Shown here: positions 16,253 through 23,917 of the stretch, one piece after another
Position numbering within the stretch: position 1 is the stretch's first letter
Layout: the number at the start of each line of letters is the position of its first letter
Source of the DNA: Rhizobium sp. Q54
Lineage (GTDB): Bacteria > Pseudomonadota > Alphaproteobacteria > CADEGL01
Assembly: GCA_945860095.1 (NCBI GenBank)
Contig: CAMAPP010000008.1
Coordinates: 1-42,825 of the forward strand
Reading direction: 5' to 3'
Length of the DNA stretch: 42,825 nt
Translations under genes and position numbers: made by a program
The notes under the pieces: model-generated
Told to the model about the DNA's origin: nothing
Seen by the model: only the letters and a program-made list of their open reading frames with translations
The model's database searches: none

Positions 16253-17833
16253 ATGGTTAAGTGCATGGATTACCCCGTCGCTCGTCGCGGGTTCATGAAG
16301 GGTGTCGCCGCAGCTTCGGCTCTGCCCTTGGTCTCGGGGGCGATGCTGCCGCGCCTGGCGATGGCGCAGAAAAGGGGCGGCGTGTTGCGCGCAAGCCTCC
16401 TTGGCTTCGGCGTGGTGAACACGCTCGATCCACAGAAGGCGGCGCTCAATTCCGACTTCTGGGCGCTGACCACGATGTTCAGCACCCTGGTCAAGTTTGA
16501 CGCCAACATGAAGATCGTGGGCGATCTGGCCGAATCGTGGTCGAATCCGAACCCGACGACCTATCAGTTCACCCTGAAAAAGGGTTCCAAGTTCCACGAC
16601 GGCAACGAAGTCACCGCCGAGGACGTGAAATACACGCTCGATCGCGTGCGTTCGGAGGTCAACGCCGCGCCAACCCGCGGCAAATTCCTCGAGATCGACC
16701 AGGTCGACGCCGTTGGCAAATATCAAGTGCGCATCACGACGAAGAATCCGTTCGCGCCGCTGCTGACCTTCCTGACCAACATGCCGACGGGTTCGCAGAT
16801 CATTTCGTCCAAGGCGCACATGAAGATGGGCGACGCCGGATTCAACCGCGCGCCGGTCGGCGCGGGCGCGTTCAAGATCGTCGATTGGAAGCAAGGCGAG
16901 AAAATCGTCTTTGCCGCGCACAAGGACTACCACGAGAAGGGCCTGCCCTATCTCGACGGCGTCGAGATCATCCTTATTCCCGAGGAGACGAGCGGCATCA
17001 CCGCGATTCTCGGCAACCAGATCGATATCGCCTCGACCGCGCCCTTCGCCGACGTGCCGAAGCTCGAGAAGACCCCGGGCATCGTGGTCAAGAAGTCGCC
17101 CGGTCTCAATATGCGCATGAGCGCGATGAACATCACCAAGGCGCCGTTCAACGACGTGCATTTCCGCCGCGCCCTCTCCATGGCGTTCAACCGCGAATCG
17201 ATCATCGAGGCCGTCATATTCGGCGAGGGCCGTCCGCTTTGGGGCACTATCCCGGCGGCCATCGGCTGGGCGCACGATACGAACCGCCCCGATATCTGCA
17301 AGTTCAATCCCGAGCGTGCCCGCGCCGAAATGGCCAAGGGCGCGATCAAGCCGGGCCTGGAAGTCAAGGTTCAGACTTGGGGCTCGGGCTGGTGGAAGCG
17401 CTGGACCGAGATTTACTGCTCTCAGGTCAACGAGACGCTGGGCGTGAAGTTTTCGCCGGAAGTGCTGGAAGCCAACCAGGCGTTCCAAAACTTCCGCCAG
17501 AACAACATCCAGGCCCAGAATACGGGTTGGATCGGCCGCGCCGAGGTGGACGAGTATTTGGGCGAGTTGTTCCACACCAAGGGCGTACGCAATTTTGGCG
17601 GCTACTCCAATACGGCGGTCGACAAGATCATCGAGGACAGCCGCAAGGAATTCAATCTGGCCAAGCGCGCCGAGCTGGTGAAAAAGGCGAACGCGATCAT
17701 CGTCGAGGAAATGCCGTTAATCTTCACGATGAGCAACAATGCCCACAACATGTTCGCCGACAAGGTGAAGGGCTTCAACCATCTGCCGTCGCAATCCTTC
17801 GGCAGCCAATTCCCGTCCGTCAGCCTCGGTTGA
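16253..17833 (+). CDS. ABC transporter substrate-binding protein (SBP family 5, peptide/nickel type)
   Basis: 526 residues; ATG at 16253 with GGGAGGAG seven bases upstream. The open frame reaching back to 15893 is rejected as a non-coding extension. A twin-arginine signal is visible (Arg11-Arg12 in ARRGFMKG, a hydrophobic run, then AMA-Q at about residue 41), so export is probably Tat-dependent. The mature protein has the DppA/OppA fold: NTLDPQKAA near the start, LAESWSNPNPTTYQFTLKKG, KFHDGNEVTAEDVKYTLDR, and hinge/lobe II with VHFRRALSMAFNRESI. It delivers a peptide-like or other organic ligand to the permeases encoded downstream. The family is promiscuous, and nothing here fixes the ligand. 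Confidence 0.93.
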   Translation: MVKCMDYPVARRGFMKGVAAASALPLVSGAMLPRLAMAQKRGGVLRASLLGFGVVNTLDPQKAALNSDFWALTTMFSTLVKFDANMKIVGDLAESWSNPNPTTYQFTLKKGSKFHDGNEVTAEDVKYTLDRVRSEVNAAPTRGKFLEIDQVDAVGKYQVRITTKNPFAPLLTFLTNMPTGSQIISSKAHMKMGDAGFNRAPVGAGAFKIVDWKQGEKIVFAAHKDYHEKGLPYLDGVEIILIPEETSGITAILGNQIDIASTAPFADVPKLEKTPGIVVKKSPGLNMRMSAMNITKAPFNDVHFRRALSMAFNRESIIEAVIFGEGRPLWGTIPAAIGWAHDTNRPDICKFNPERARAEMAKGAIKPGLEVKVQTWGSGWWKRWTEIYCSQVNETLGVKFSPEVLEANQAFQNFRQNNIQAQNTGWIGRAEVDEYLGELFHTKGVRNFGGYSNTAVDKIIEDSRKEFNLAKRAELVKKANAIIVEEMPLIFTMSNNAHNMFADKVKGFNHLPSQSFGSQFPSVSLG

Positions 17834-17851
17834 GCCGCGAATATGCCTGAT

Positions 17852-17887
17852 ACCCCGGCGCCGGCAGTCTTCGGCTGGCACCGGGGT
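17852..17887 (+). terminator. Intercistronic hairpin after the substrate-binding protein gene
   Basis: Arms ACCCCGG-C-GCC and GGC-A-CCGGGGT (17852-17887, one mismatch inside) without a strong T-tract. Such a stem between a binding-protein gene and its permease genes often stabilises or partly terminates the transcript so that the binding protein is made in excess. A 12-bp repeat, GTTTCGGTTTGA, follows twice. Confidence 0.5.
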
Positions 17888-17927
17888 TTCGGTTTGACGG
17901 GCCCCCGAGTTTCGGTTTGATAGGTCA

Positions 17928-18881
17928 ATGACCTTCATTTGGTATTTGAGCATTCGGATATCGGGCGCGCTCGCCACGGTCGCGGTCGGCTCGTTTCTGA
18001 TTTTCCTCATCATGCAGATGACGCCGGGCGATCCGGCGCTCGCCGTGCTGGGCGAGCAGGCGACCGAGGAATCGATCAGTCACTACCGCAAGGAACATGG
18101 GCTCGATGCGCCCGTGCTCGTTCAATTCGGTATCTGGGCCGGCAAGGCGCTGCAGGGCGATCTTGGTCTGTCGATCGTCCTCGCGGGCAAGTTTCCGATC
18201 CTTCAGCTGGTCGAGGACCGCCTGCCGGTAACCGTCTTTATCGGCCTCTACGGCTTGGTTCTGGCCCTCATCATGTCGATCAGCTTCGGCACGATCGCGG
18301 CCCTGCGCCATGGCAAGCTCGCCGATACCGCGGCCACCTCGGTCGCGGTCCTCGGCATTTCGATGCCCGATTTCTGGCTGAGTTACGTGCTCATCTTCGC
18401 CTTCGCCCTGAACTTCACGTGGTTTCCATCCTATGGCTTCGTCAATCCGGGCGATTCTTTCCTGGGGGCGCTGCACAGCGGTTTCCTGCCCGCCTTCGCC
18501 ATCGCCGCGCCCATGGCGGGCGTTTTCACGCGCATCCTGCGCGCGGCGTTGCTCGAGACCGCCAAGCGCGATTACGTGACCGCCGCGCGGTCGTACGGTT
18601 TTCCGGCATCGTTCATCTTCATCCATTACGTCTTCCGGAACGCGCTCATTCCCTTCGTGACCGTCGTCGGCCTTCAGGTGCGCTATTTGCTCGGCGGCGT
18701 GGTGATCATCGAGCGGGTTTTCGGCATCTCCGGCATGGGCTCGCTCGTCGTGGACGCGGCTTTCGGGCGCGACTATCCGGTCGTGCAGGCGTGCGCGCTG
18801 ACGTTCCTGACCATCGTGCTGACCGTGAATTTTCTGGTCGACATCGCCTGCGCGTTGCTCGATCCCAAGCGGACGCGCTGA
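17928..18881 (+). CDS. ABC transporter permease, DppB/OppB type
   Basis: 317 residues, about six membrane helices. It begins with the DppB-type first helix and periplasmic loop (FLIMQMTPGDPALAVLGEQA). The cytoplasmic EAA loop for ATPase contact is seen in the second half (ETAKRDYVTAARSYG), and the sequence ends ALLDPKRTR as is usual for this subunit. It forms the inner membrane channel with the permease encoded three bases further on. Confidence 0.94.
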   Translation: MTFIWYLSIRISGALATVAVGSFLIFLIMQMTPGDPALAVLGEQATEESISHYRKEHGLDAPVLVQFGIWAGKALQGDLGLSIVLAGKFPILQLVEDRLPVTVFIGLYGLVLALIMSISFGTIAALRHGKLADTAATSVAVLGISMPDFWLSYVLIFAFALNFTWFPSYGFVNPGDSFLGALHSGFLPAFAIAAPMAGVFTRILRAALLETAKRDYVTAARSYGFPASFIFIHYVFRNALIPFVTVVGLQVRYLLGGVVIIERVFGISGMGSLVVDAAFGRDYPVVQACALTFLTIVLTVNFLVDIACALLDPKRTR

Positions 18882-18884
18882 GCC

Positions 18885-19742
18885 ATGGCCCGATCCTTTC
18901 CCGCACGCATTTGGCGCGAGATCAAGGCCAGCCGCACGGTCGCCGGCGGCCTTGCCATCACGACCTTCGTGCTTTTGGCCGTGGTGGTCGGGCCGTCTTT
19001 TTCGCCCTACAGCCCGACCAAGATGGACTTCACCGCGCTCCTCCAGCCGCCATCGGCCGCGCACTGGTTCGGCACGAACTCGAACGGCATCGACGTGCTC
19101 ACGCGCGTGCTTTACGGCGCGCGCATCTCGCTGTTCATCAGTTTCTTCGGCGTGACCATGGGCGCGCTCGCCGGCGTGCTCATCGGCATGACGAGCGCCT
19201 ATATGGGCAAATGGGTGGACGCGATCGCCATGCGGATGGTCGATCTCGTGTTCGCGTTTCCGATCTTCGTGCTCGCGCTCATGCTCATGCTCATTCTCGG
19301 CTTCGGCGTGCAAAGCGTGATCATCGCCATCGCGCTCGTCTACATCCCCAATTTCGCGCGCATGGCGCGCAACACGACGATGTCGATCAAGGCCGAGCCT
19401 TATATTCAGGCCGCCCAGCTCATGGGCCAGTCTCGCCTGCGCATCATGGTGCGTGAAATCCTCCCCAACATCGCGGCGCCGCTTTTCGTGCAATTCACGG
19501 TGGGCCTGGCCTTCGGCATCGTCATCGAGGCGGGGCTGTCGTTCCTCGGTTTGGGCGTGCAACCGCCGACGCCGTCTCTCGGCGTGATGATGGCCGATGG
19601 CAAGGATTACTTCCATCGCGGGCCCTGGGTGCTCACGCTCTCGGGCCTGGCGCTCACGATCGCCATTCTCGGTCTCAATCTCTTGGGCGATGGGCTGCGC
19701 GACATGCTCGATCCGCGCCTCCGGCGCAGGTCCGCGGGATGA
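18885..19742 (+). CDS. ABC transporter permease, DppC/OppC type
   Basis: 285 residues. The N-terminal helix is followed by the DppC hallmark HWFGTNSNGIDVLTRVLYGARISL. Five further helices follow, with EAA loop sequence YIQAAQLMGQSRLRIMVREILPN and the conserved GLSFLGLGVQPPTPSLGVM segment. The C-terminus DMLDPRLRRR is typical. Its stop overlaps the start of the first ATPase gene by 4 bp (ATGA). Confidence 0.94.
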   Translation: MARSFPARIWREIKASRTVAGGLAITTFVLLAVVVGPSFSPYSPTKMDFTALLQPPSAAHWFGTNSNGIDVLTRVLYGARISLFISFFGVTMGALAGVLIGMTSAYMGKWVDAIAMRMVDLVFAFPIFVLALMLMLILGFGVQSVIIAIALVYIPNFARMARNTTMSIKAEPYIQAAQLMGQSRLRIMVREILPNIAAPLFVQFTVGLAFGIVIEAGLSFLGLGVQPPTPSLGVMMADGKDYFHRGPWVLTLSGLALTIAILGLNLLGDGLRDMLDPRLRRRSAG

Positions 19743-20728
19743 GCGCGGTCACGCTCACCGTCCGGGGTCTCGACGCCGGATTTACGATGGGCGGATCGAC
19801 CGTGTTGGTCGTCCGCGACGTGAATTTTGACGTGCGCAAGGGCGAGATGCTCGGCATCATCGGCGAATCGGGCTCGGGCAAGACGGTCACGGGCATGTCG
19901 CTGCTGCGCCTGCTGCCCGACAATGGCGTGACCAACGCCGCCGAGATCGATTTCCTGGGCGTGGACCTGCGTGGCCTCTCCGACGAGGCGTTCCGCGAGC
20001 TTCGCGGGCGGCGCCTGGCCATGGTGTTTCAAGACCCCGTGGGCGCCTTCAATCCCGCGAAGAAGATCGAGTGGCACATCCGCGGCGTCTTCGATCGCTC
20101 CGCGTCCAAATCGCCGGCGCACGCCGAGCGCGCCAGGAATTGGCGGCCGGCCGCCATTCAATTGCTCAAGGACGTGGGCATCCCCCAAGGCGACAACGTC
20201 CTGCGGCAATTTCCGCATCAGCTCTCGGGCGGGATGCTCCAGCGCACGCTGATCGCCTTGGTTCTTGCCTTCGAGCCGGAGCTGATCGTCGCCGATGAAC
20301 CGACGACCAATTTGGACAACATCGTCGAGCGCCAGATTCTTCGCCTGTTCCGCGACCTGCAAAGGCGCCTGAACTGCGCCTTCATCTTCATCACCCACGA
20401 CATGTCGATCGCGCACATGCTGTGCGACCGCATCGCCGTCATGTATGCGGGCCGGATCGTCGAAAGCGGCCCGACCAAGGATGTCTTCGCGAATCCCAAA
20501 CATCCTTACACGCAGGGGCTTCTCGCTTCGGCCTTGGCGCTCGAGGGCAAGACGGATCGCCTCAAGGAGATTCCGGGCGAACTGCCGAGCCCCTCGAACC
20601 TGCCGCCGGGCTGTCTGTTCGAGCCGCGCTGCACCTTCGCCAAGCCCGTTTGCCGGACCAAGCCGCCCGGGATGACCGCATTGGAGGGGGGCCGCGGCGT
20701 GCGCTGCGTGCTGTACGGCGATGGTTGA
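19739..20728 (+). CDS. ABC transporter ATP-binding protein, DppD/OppD type
   Basis: 329 residues. Walker A GESGSGKT near residue 42, Q-loop FQDPVGAFNP, signature LSGGMLQRT, Walker B ELIVADEPTT, switch His in FITHD. The C-terminal oligopeptide/dipeptide transporter domain has a cysteine-bearing segment (PPGCLFEPRCTFAKPVCR) that in this family can bind an Fe-S cluster. It pairs with the next ATPase to energise uptake. Overlaps both neighbours (4 and 8 bp). Confidence 0.94.
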   Translation: MSAVTLTVRGLDAGFTMGGSTVLVVRDVNFDVRKGEMLGIIGESGSGKTVTGMSLLRLLPDNGVTNAAEIDFLGVDLRGLSDEAFRELRGRRLAMVFQDPVGAFNPAKKIEWHIRGVFDRSASKSPAHAERARNWRPAAIQLLKDVGIPQGDNVLRQFPHQLSGGMLQRTLIALVLAFEPELIVADEPTTNLDNIVERQILRLFRDLQRRLNCAFIFITHDMSIAHMLCDRIAVMYAGRIVESGPTKDVFANPKHPYTQGLLASALALEGKTDRLKEIPGELPSPSNLPPGCLFEPRCTFAKPVCRTKPPGMTALEGGRGVRCVLYGDG

Positions 20729-21707
20729 CGCCGCGCCGCTGCTTTCAATCCGCAATCTCGACGTGCGCTTCAAGCTGCGCACCGGAGTTGCCGCGGCCCT
20801 ATCCTCGGGTCCCAAGGTTCTCAAGGCCGTGGACGATGTCAGTTTCGACGTGCGCAAGGGCGAAGTCTTGGGTCTGGTCGGCGAATCGGGCAGTGGGAAG
20901 ACGACGATCGGCAAGGCGCTTCTGCGCCTCTACGAGCCGCATGCGGGAACGATCCTGGTCAACGGCGTCGATATCACCCATATGGGCGCCGGGCGGCTGA
21001 AGCCCTACCGGCGCAACTTGCAGATGGTGTTCCAAGACCCGTTGTCGTCGCTCAATCCGCGGCACACCGTGCGCACGGCGCTCGCAACCCCTCTTTTGCT
21101 GCACCGAATCTGCGCCAATGACGAAGTGGACGCGCGCATCGACGAGGCGTTGTCGAAGGCTGGGCTACCGACGAGCTTCAAGGACCGATATCCGCACGAG
21201 ATGTCCGGCGGTCAGCTCCAGCGCGTGGCGATCGCGCGCGCGCTGACCATGTCGCCGGGCCTGGTGGTGGCGGACGAGCCGGTTTCCAAGCTCGACGTCT
21301 CGGTCCGCGCGCAAATCCTCAATCTGCTGAAGGACCTTCAGCAGAAATTCGGCATCTCCATCATCTTCATCACCCACGATCTGCGCGTGGCGCGCTATCT
21401 GTGCCATAGGGTGGCGGTGATGTATTTCGGCAAGATGGTCGAGATCGGGCCGACGGAGGAATTGTTCGCCTCGCCCAAGCATCCCTATACCCGCGCGCTT
21501 CTCGGCACGCTCGACGAAAGCGCCGAAAGCCTCGACGGTGGAGCCCAAATCGCGGGCGAAGCGTTCAACCCGACGACCGACAGCGTGGGATGCCGCTATC
21601 TGTCGCGCTGCCCGAAGAAGGTCGCGCGGTGCGCGACCGCCCATCCCGAATTCGAGGACGTGGCGGCCAATCACAGCGTCGCCTGCTACGAGTGGCGCGG
21701 CGGCTGA
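20721..21707 (+). CDS. ABC transporter ATP-binding protein, DppF/OppF type
   Basis: 328 residues. Walker A GESGSGKTT, Q-loop FQDPLSSLNPRHTV, signature MSGGQLQRV, Walker B LVVADEPVSKLDVS, switch His in FITHDLRVARYLCHRVAVMYFGK. The C-terminal oligopeptide transporter domain ends with a CRYLSRCPKKVARC cysteine segment. The Lys in SKLD, instead of the common Ala or Ser, is a minor variation. This completes a full Dpp-type importer (binding protein, two permeases, two ATPases). Confidence 0.94.
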   Translation: MVDAAPLLSIRNLDVRFKLRTGVAAALSSGPKVLKAVDDVSFDVRKGEVLGLVGESGSGKTTIGKALLRLYEPHAGTILVNGVDITHMGAGRLKPYRRNLQMVFQDPLSSLNPRHTVRTALATPLLLHRICANDEVDARIDEALSKAGLPTSFKDRYPHEMSGGQLQRVAIARALTMSPGLVVADEPVSKLDVSVRAQILNLLKDLQQKFGISIIFITHDLRVARYLCHRVAVMYFGKMVEIGPTEELFASPKHPYTRALLGTLDESAESLDGGAQIAGEAFNPTTDSVGCRYLSRCPKKVARCATAHPEFEDVAANHSVACYEWRGG

Positions 21708-21718
21708 GCGGGACGGAC

Positions 21719-22471
21719 ATGCCTCGCCATCCGGCCCTTGGCGGCGGGCGCATCGTACTCATCGGCGGATCTTCCGGAATCGGATTGGCGACGGCCTTGG
21801 CCGCGGCCGAAAGCGGCGCCGGCGTCGTGATCGCGGCGCGCGACGGAGCGCGCCTCGAAGGCGCGCGCGCCAAGATCGCCGCCATCGGGCGGACGCCCGT
21901 CGAGGCGCATGTTCTCGATGCCTCCGACGAGCGCGCGGTCGCGGCCTTCTTTGGCCGCATCGGCGGCTTCGATCATCTGGCCAATTTCGTCACCGCCGCG
22001 CCCGACCAAGCCGTGCGGGCCGGCATGGGGTTGTTCGCGGACACGACGCAAGACGTGCTCGAAGCGGTCTTTCGCAACAAGTTCTGGTCGCAGATATTCA
22101 CCGTCCGTCACGCGCTCGGCCGCGTGCGCCGCTCGATCGTCTTCGTCACCGGCCAGGCCCACCGCAAGAGCCTGCCGAGCTATACCGCCGCCGCCGCCGC
22201 CGACGGCGCCATCGAAGCCTTGGCGCGGGGTCTTGCGCTCGAGCTCGCGCCGCTGCGGATCAATGTCGTGGCGCCGGGGCTGATCGCAACGCCCCTCATG
22301 GCGACATTGCCCGCCGCGGTGAAGGCCGCGTTCGACACTCGGACGCAGGCCCAGCCGGTGCCGCGCATGGGCGCGCCCGAGGAAATCGCCGATGCCATTC
22401 TCTGGCTCATGGGCAATGATTATGCCACGGGCGCGGTGCTCGAAATCGACGGCGGCTACAAACTGACATGA
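21719..22471 (+). CDS. Atypical SDR-family oxidoreductase (first of a tandem pair)
   Basis: 250 residues from ATG at 21719, 11 bp after the ATPase gene; the longer frame from 21590 overlaps that gene and is rejected. It is a Rossmann-fold short-chain dehydrogenase with nucleotide motif GGSSGIG (residues 16-22) and the structural ending GNDYATGAVLEIDGGYKL. The usual NNAG motif reads NFVTAAP. Of the YxxxK pair, Tyr155 is kept but the Lys position is Ala159, and the catalytic Ser segment reads VFVTGQAHRKSLPSY. It probably binds NAD(P), but catalysis cannot follow the standard Ser-Tyr-Lys scheme. A paralogue follows with a 4-bp overlap. Confidence 0.88.
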   Translation: MPRHPALGGGRIVLIGGSSGIGLATALAAAESGAGVVIAARDGARLEGARAKIAAIGRTPVEAHVLDASDERAVAAFFGRIGGFDHLANFVTAAPDQAVRAGMGLFADTTQDVLEAVFRNKFWSQIFTVRHALGRVRRSIVFVTGQAHRKSLPSYTAAAAADGAIEALARGLALELAPLRINVVAPGLIATPLMATLPAAVKAAFDTRTQAQPVPRMGAPEEIADAILWLMGNDYATGAVLEIDGGYKLT

Positions 22472-23196
22472 GTCTCAAGGACCGGCGCATCGTTCTCATC
22501 GGCGCGAGTTCGGGCATCGGCCTTGCTTGCGCGCGGGCCGCGCGCGAGGCGGGCGCGCGCCTCGTGATCGCGGGCCGCAATACCGAGCGGCTGGAGCACG
22601 CGCGCCGCGCGCTCGACGGTGCGGTCGAGGCCTTTCGCCTGGACGCCATGGAAAGCGAATCGGTGGCGGCTTTCTTTCGTCGCGTCGGCGCGCACGATCA
22701 TCTGTCGATCTTCGTGCCGACCGTTCCCAATGCCCGGGTGCGCGCCCAGTTGGGCTTGTTCGCCGACACCCCAAGCGACGCCTTCGCCGCGGTGTTCGCG
22801 AGCAAGTTCGGCGCCAATCTCAACTGTCTGCGATACGGCGCGCCGCATGTGCGCGGCTCGATCGTGCTCGTGACCGGCCAGGCGCACCGCAAATCGCTGC
22901 CCGGCTATGCGGCGGGTGCCGCGGCCAATGGCGCGCTCGAGGCGCTGGTGCGCACGCTGGCCCTCGAACTCGCGCCGGTGCGCATCAATGCGGTCGCGCC
23001 GGGGATCGTGGAGACGCCGATTCTCCGCGCCATGCCGGCCGAAATGTTCGAAGCCTTCGCCGCCAAGACCCGCAATCAGCCCGTGGCGCGCCTGGGTGCT
23101 GCGGGCGAAATCGCGGGGGCCGTCCTGGAACTCATGGGAAACGGCTACGCGACGGGGGCGGTGCTCGAAATCGATGGCGGGTATAAGCTCGCCTGA
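22468..23196 (+). CDS. Atypical SDR-family oxidoreductase (second of a tandem pair)
   Basis: 242 residues, start overlapping the previous stop (ATGA). It is clearly a paralogue of the preceding protein: both contain VTGQAHRKSLP, ALELAP-RIN-VAPG and a C-terminal ATGAVLEIDGGYKL. The nucleotide motif is GASSGIG (residues 12-18). As in its sister, Tyr147 is present while the expected Lys is Ala151, and NNAG is replaced (IFVPTVP). The two may form a heteromer; this is inference from the tandem arrangement. Substrate unknown, but the operon suggests oxidation or reduction of the imported compound. Confidence 0.88.
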   Translation: MSLKDRRIVLIGASSGIGLACARAAREAGARLVIAGRNTERLEHARRALDGAVEAFRLDAMESESVAAFFRRVGAHDHLSIFVPTVPNARVRAQLGLFADTPSDAFAAVFASKFGANLNCLRYGAPHVRGSIVLVTGQAHRKSLPGYAAGAAANGALEALVRTLALELAPVRINAVAPGIVETPILRAMPAEMFEAFAAKTRNQPVARLGAAGEIAGAVLELMGNGYATGAVLEIDGGYKLA

Positions 23197-23220
23197 CCGG
23201 TTTTTCGCGAAAGGAACGCC

Positions 23221-23892
23221 ATGTCCCGCCTGCGCCGCCCCGTCGATTTTGGCATGGCCGTTCTCGCCTGCCTGTTCGCCTTCGCGGCGCCGGCCGCGGC
23301 CCAGTTCCGGTCGCCGGTCGGTATCAATTTCGACGACATGAATCCGGGCGCGGGCCCGCGCCATTTCTCGTGCACGCTGTCGGGCTTCGGCACGGAGCCG
23401 AAATGGGTGATCGAACAGGACCGCATCAAGTCCAAGGTGCTGGCCCAGCGCGGCGTGGACAAGGTGCGCGACCGGGCGCCCATCTGCCTTTACGATCAGT
23501 TGCGCGCGCGCAATGTCGACATCTCGGTCGTCTTCAAGATCGTCTCGGGCGAATTGGACCCGGCGGCGGGCGTTCTCGTCCGGGCGATAGATTCCAGGAA
23601 TTATTACGTGGTCCGCGCGGGGACGAAGCCCGGACGGGTCGCGCTCATTCGCGTGGTCAGCGGCTCGGAAACCGAGATCCTCGCCGCCCCTGCGCCGGTC
23701 TCGTTCGAAAAATGGCACAAGCTGCGACTCAAGATCGAGCGCGACCGCTTCTTCGTCCTGCTCGACGACAAGGCGCTTTTCGACGTGGTCGAGGACAGCC
23801 ACAATCTGCCGGGCAGGGTGGGGCTGTGGACGCGCGCGGACAGCCAGGTTCTGTTCGACGACATGATCGTCGCCGCCGGGCGCGACGAATAG
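23221..23892 (+). CDS. Secreted protein with LamG/DUF1080-like jelly-roll domain
   Basis: 223 residues with AAAGGAA upstream of the ATG. A Sec signal peptide is visible (RLRRPVDF, hydrophobic run, cleavage about AAA-QF at residue 28). The rest has the pattern of a concanavalin A-like sandwich: GVLVRAIDSRNYYVVRAG, a central FEKWHKLRLKIERDRFFVLLDD and LPGRVGLWTRADSQVLFDDM. This is typical of LamG or 3-keto-disaccharide hydrolase (DUF1080) domains. No catalytic residues can be assigned. Its place in the operon suggests a periplasmic binding or processing role for the transported substrate, perhaps a glycoside; that is speculative. Confidence 0.7.
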   Translation: MSRLRRPVDFGMAVLACLFAFAAPAAAQFRSPVGINFDDMNPGAGPRHFSCTLSGFGTEPKWVIEQDRIKSKVLAQRGVDKVRDRAPICLYDQLRARNVDISVVFKIVSGELDPAAGVLVRAIDSRNYYVVRAGTKPGRVALIRVVSGSETEILAAPAPVSFEKWHKLRLKIERDRFFVLLDDKALFDVVEDSHNLPGRVGLWTRADSQVLFDDMIVAAGRDE

Positions 23893-23917
23893 CGCGCGGG
23901 ATCGTTCGGGAGGGGCC

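Noticed and set aside
17925-19616. Minus-strand frame of 563 codons opposite the permease genes
   Set aside because: Charged H/R/E/D-rich antisense product; the plus strand encodes two canonical permeases.
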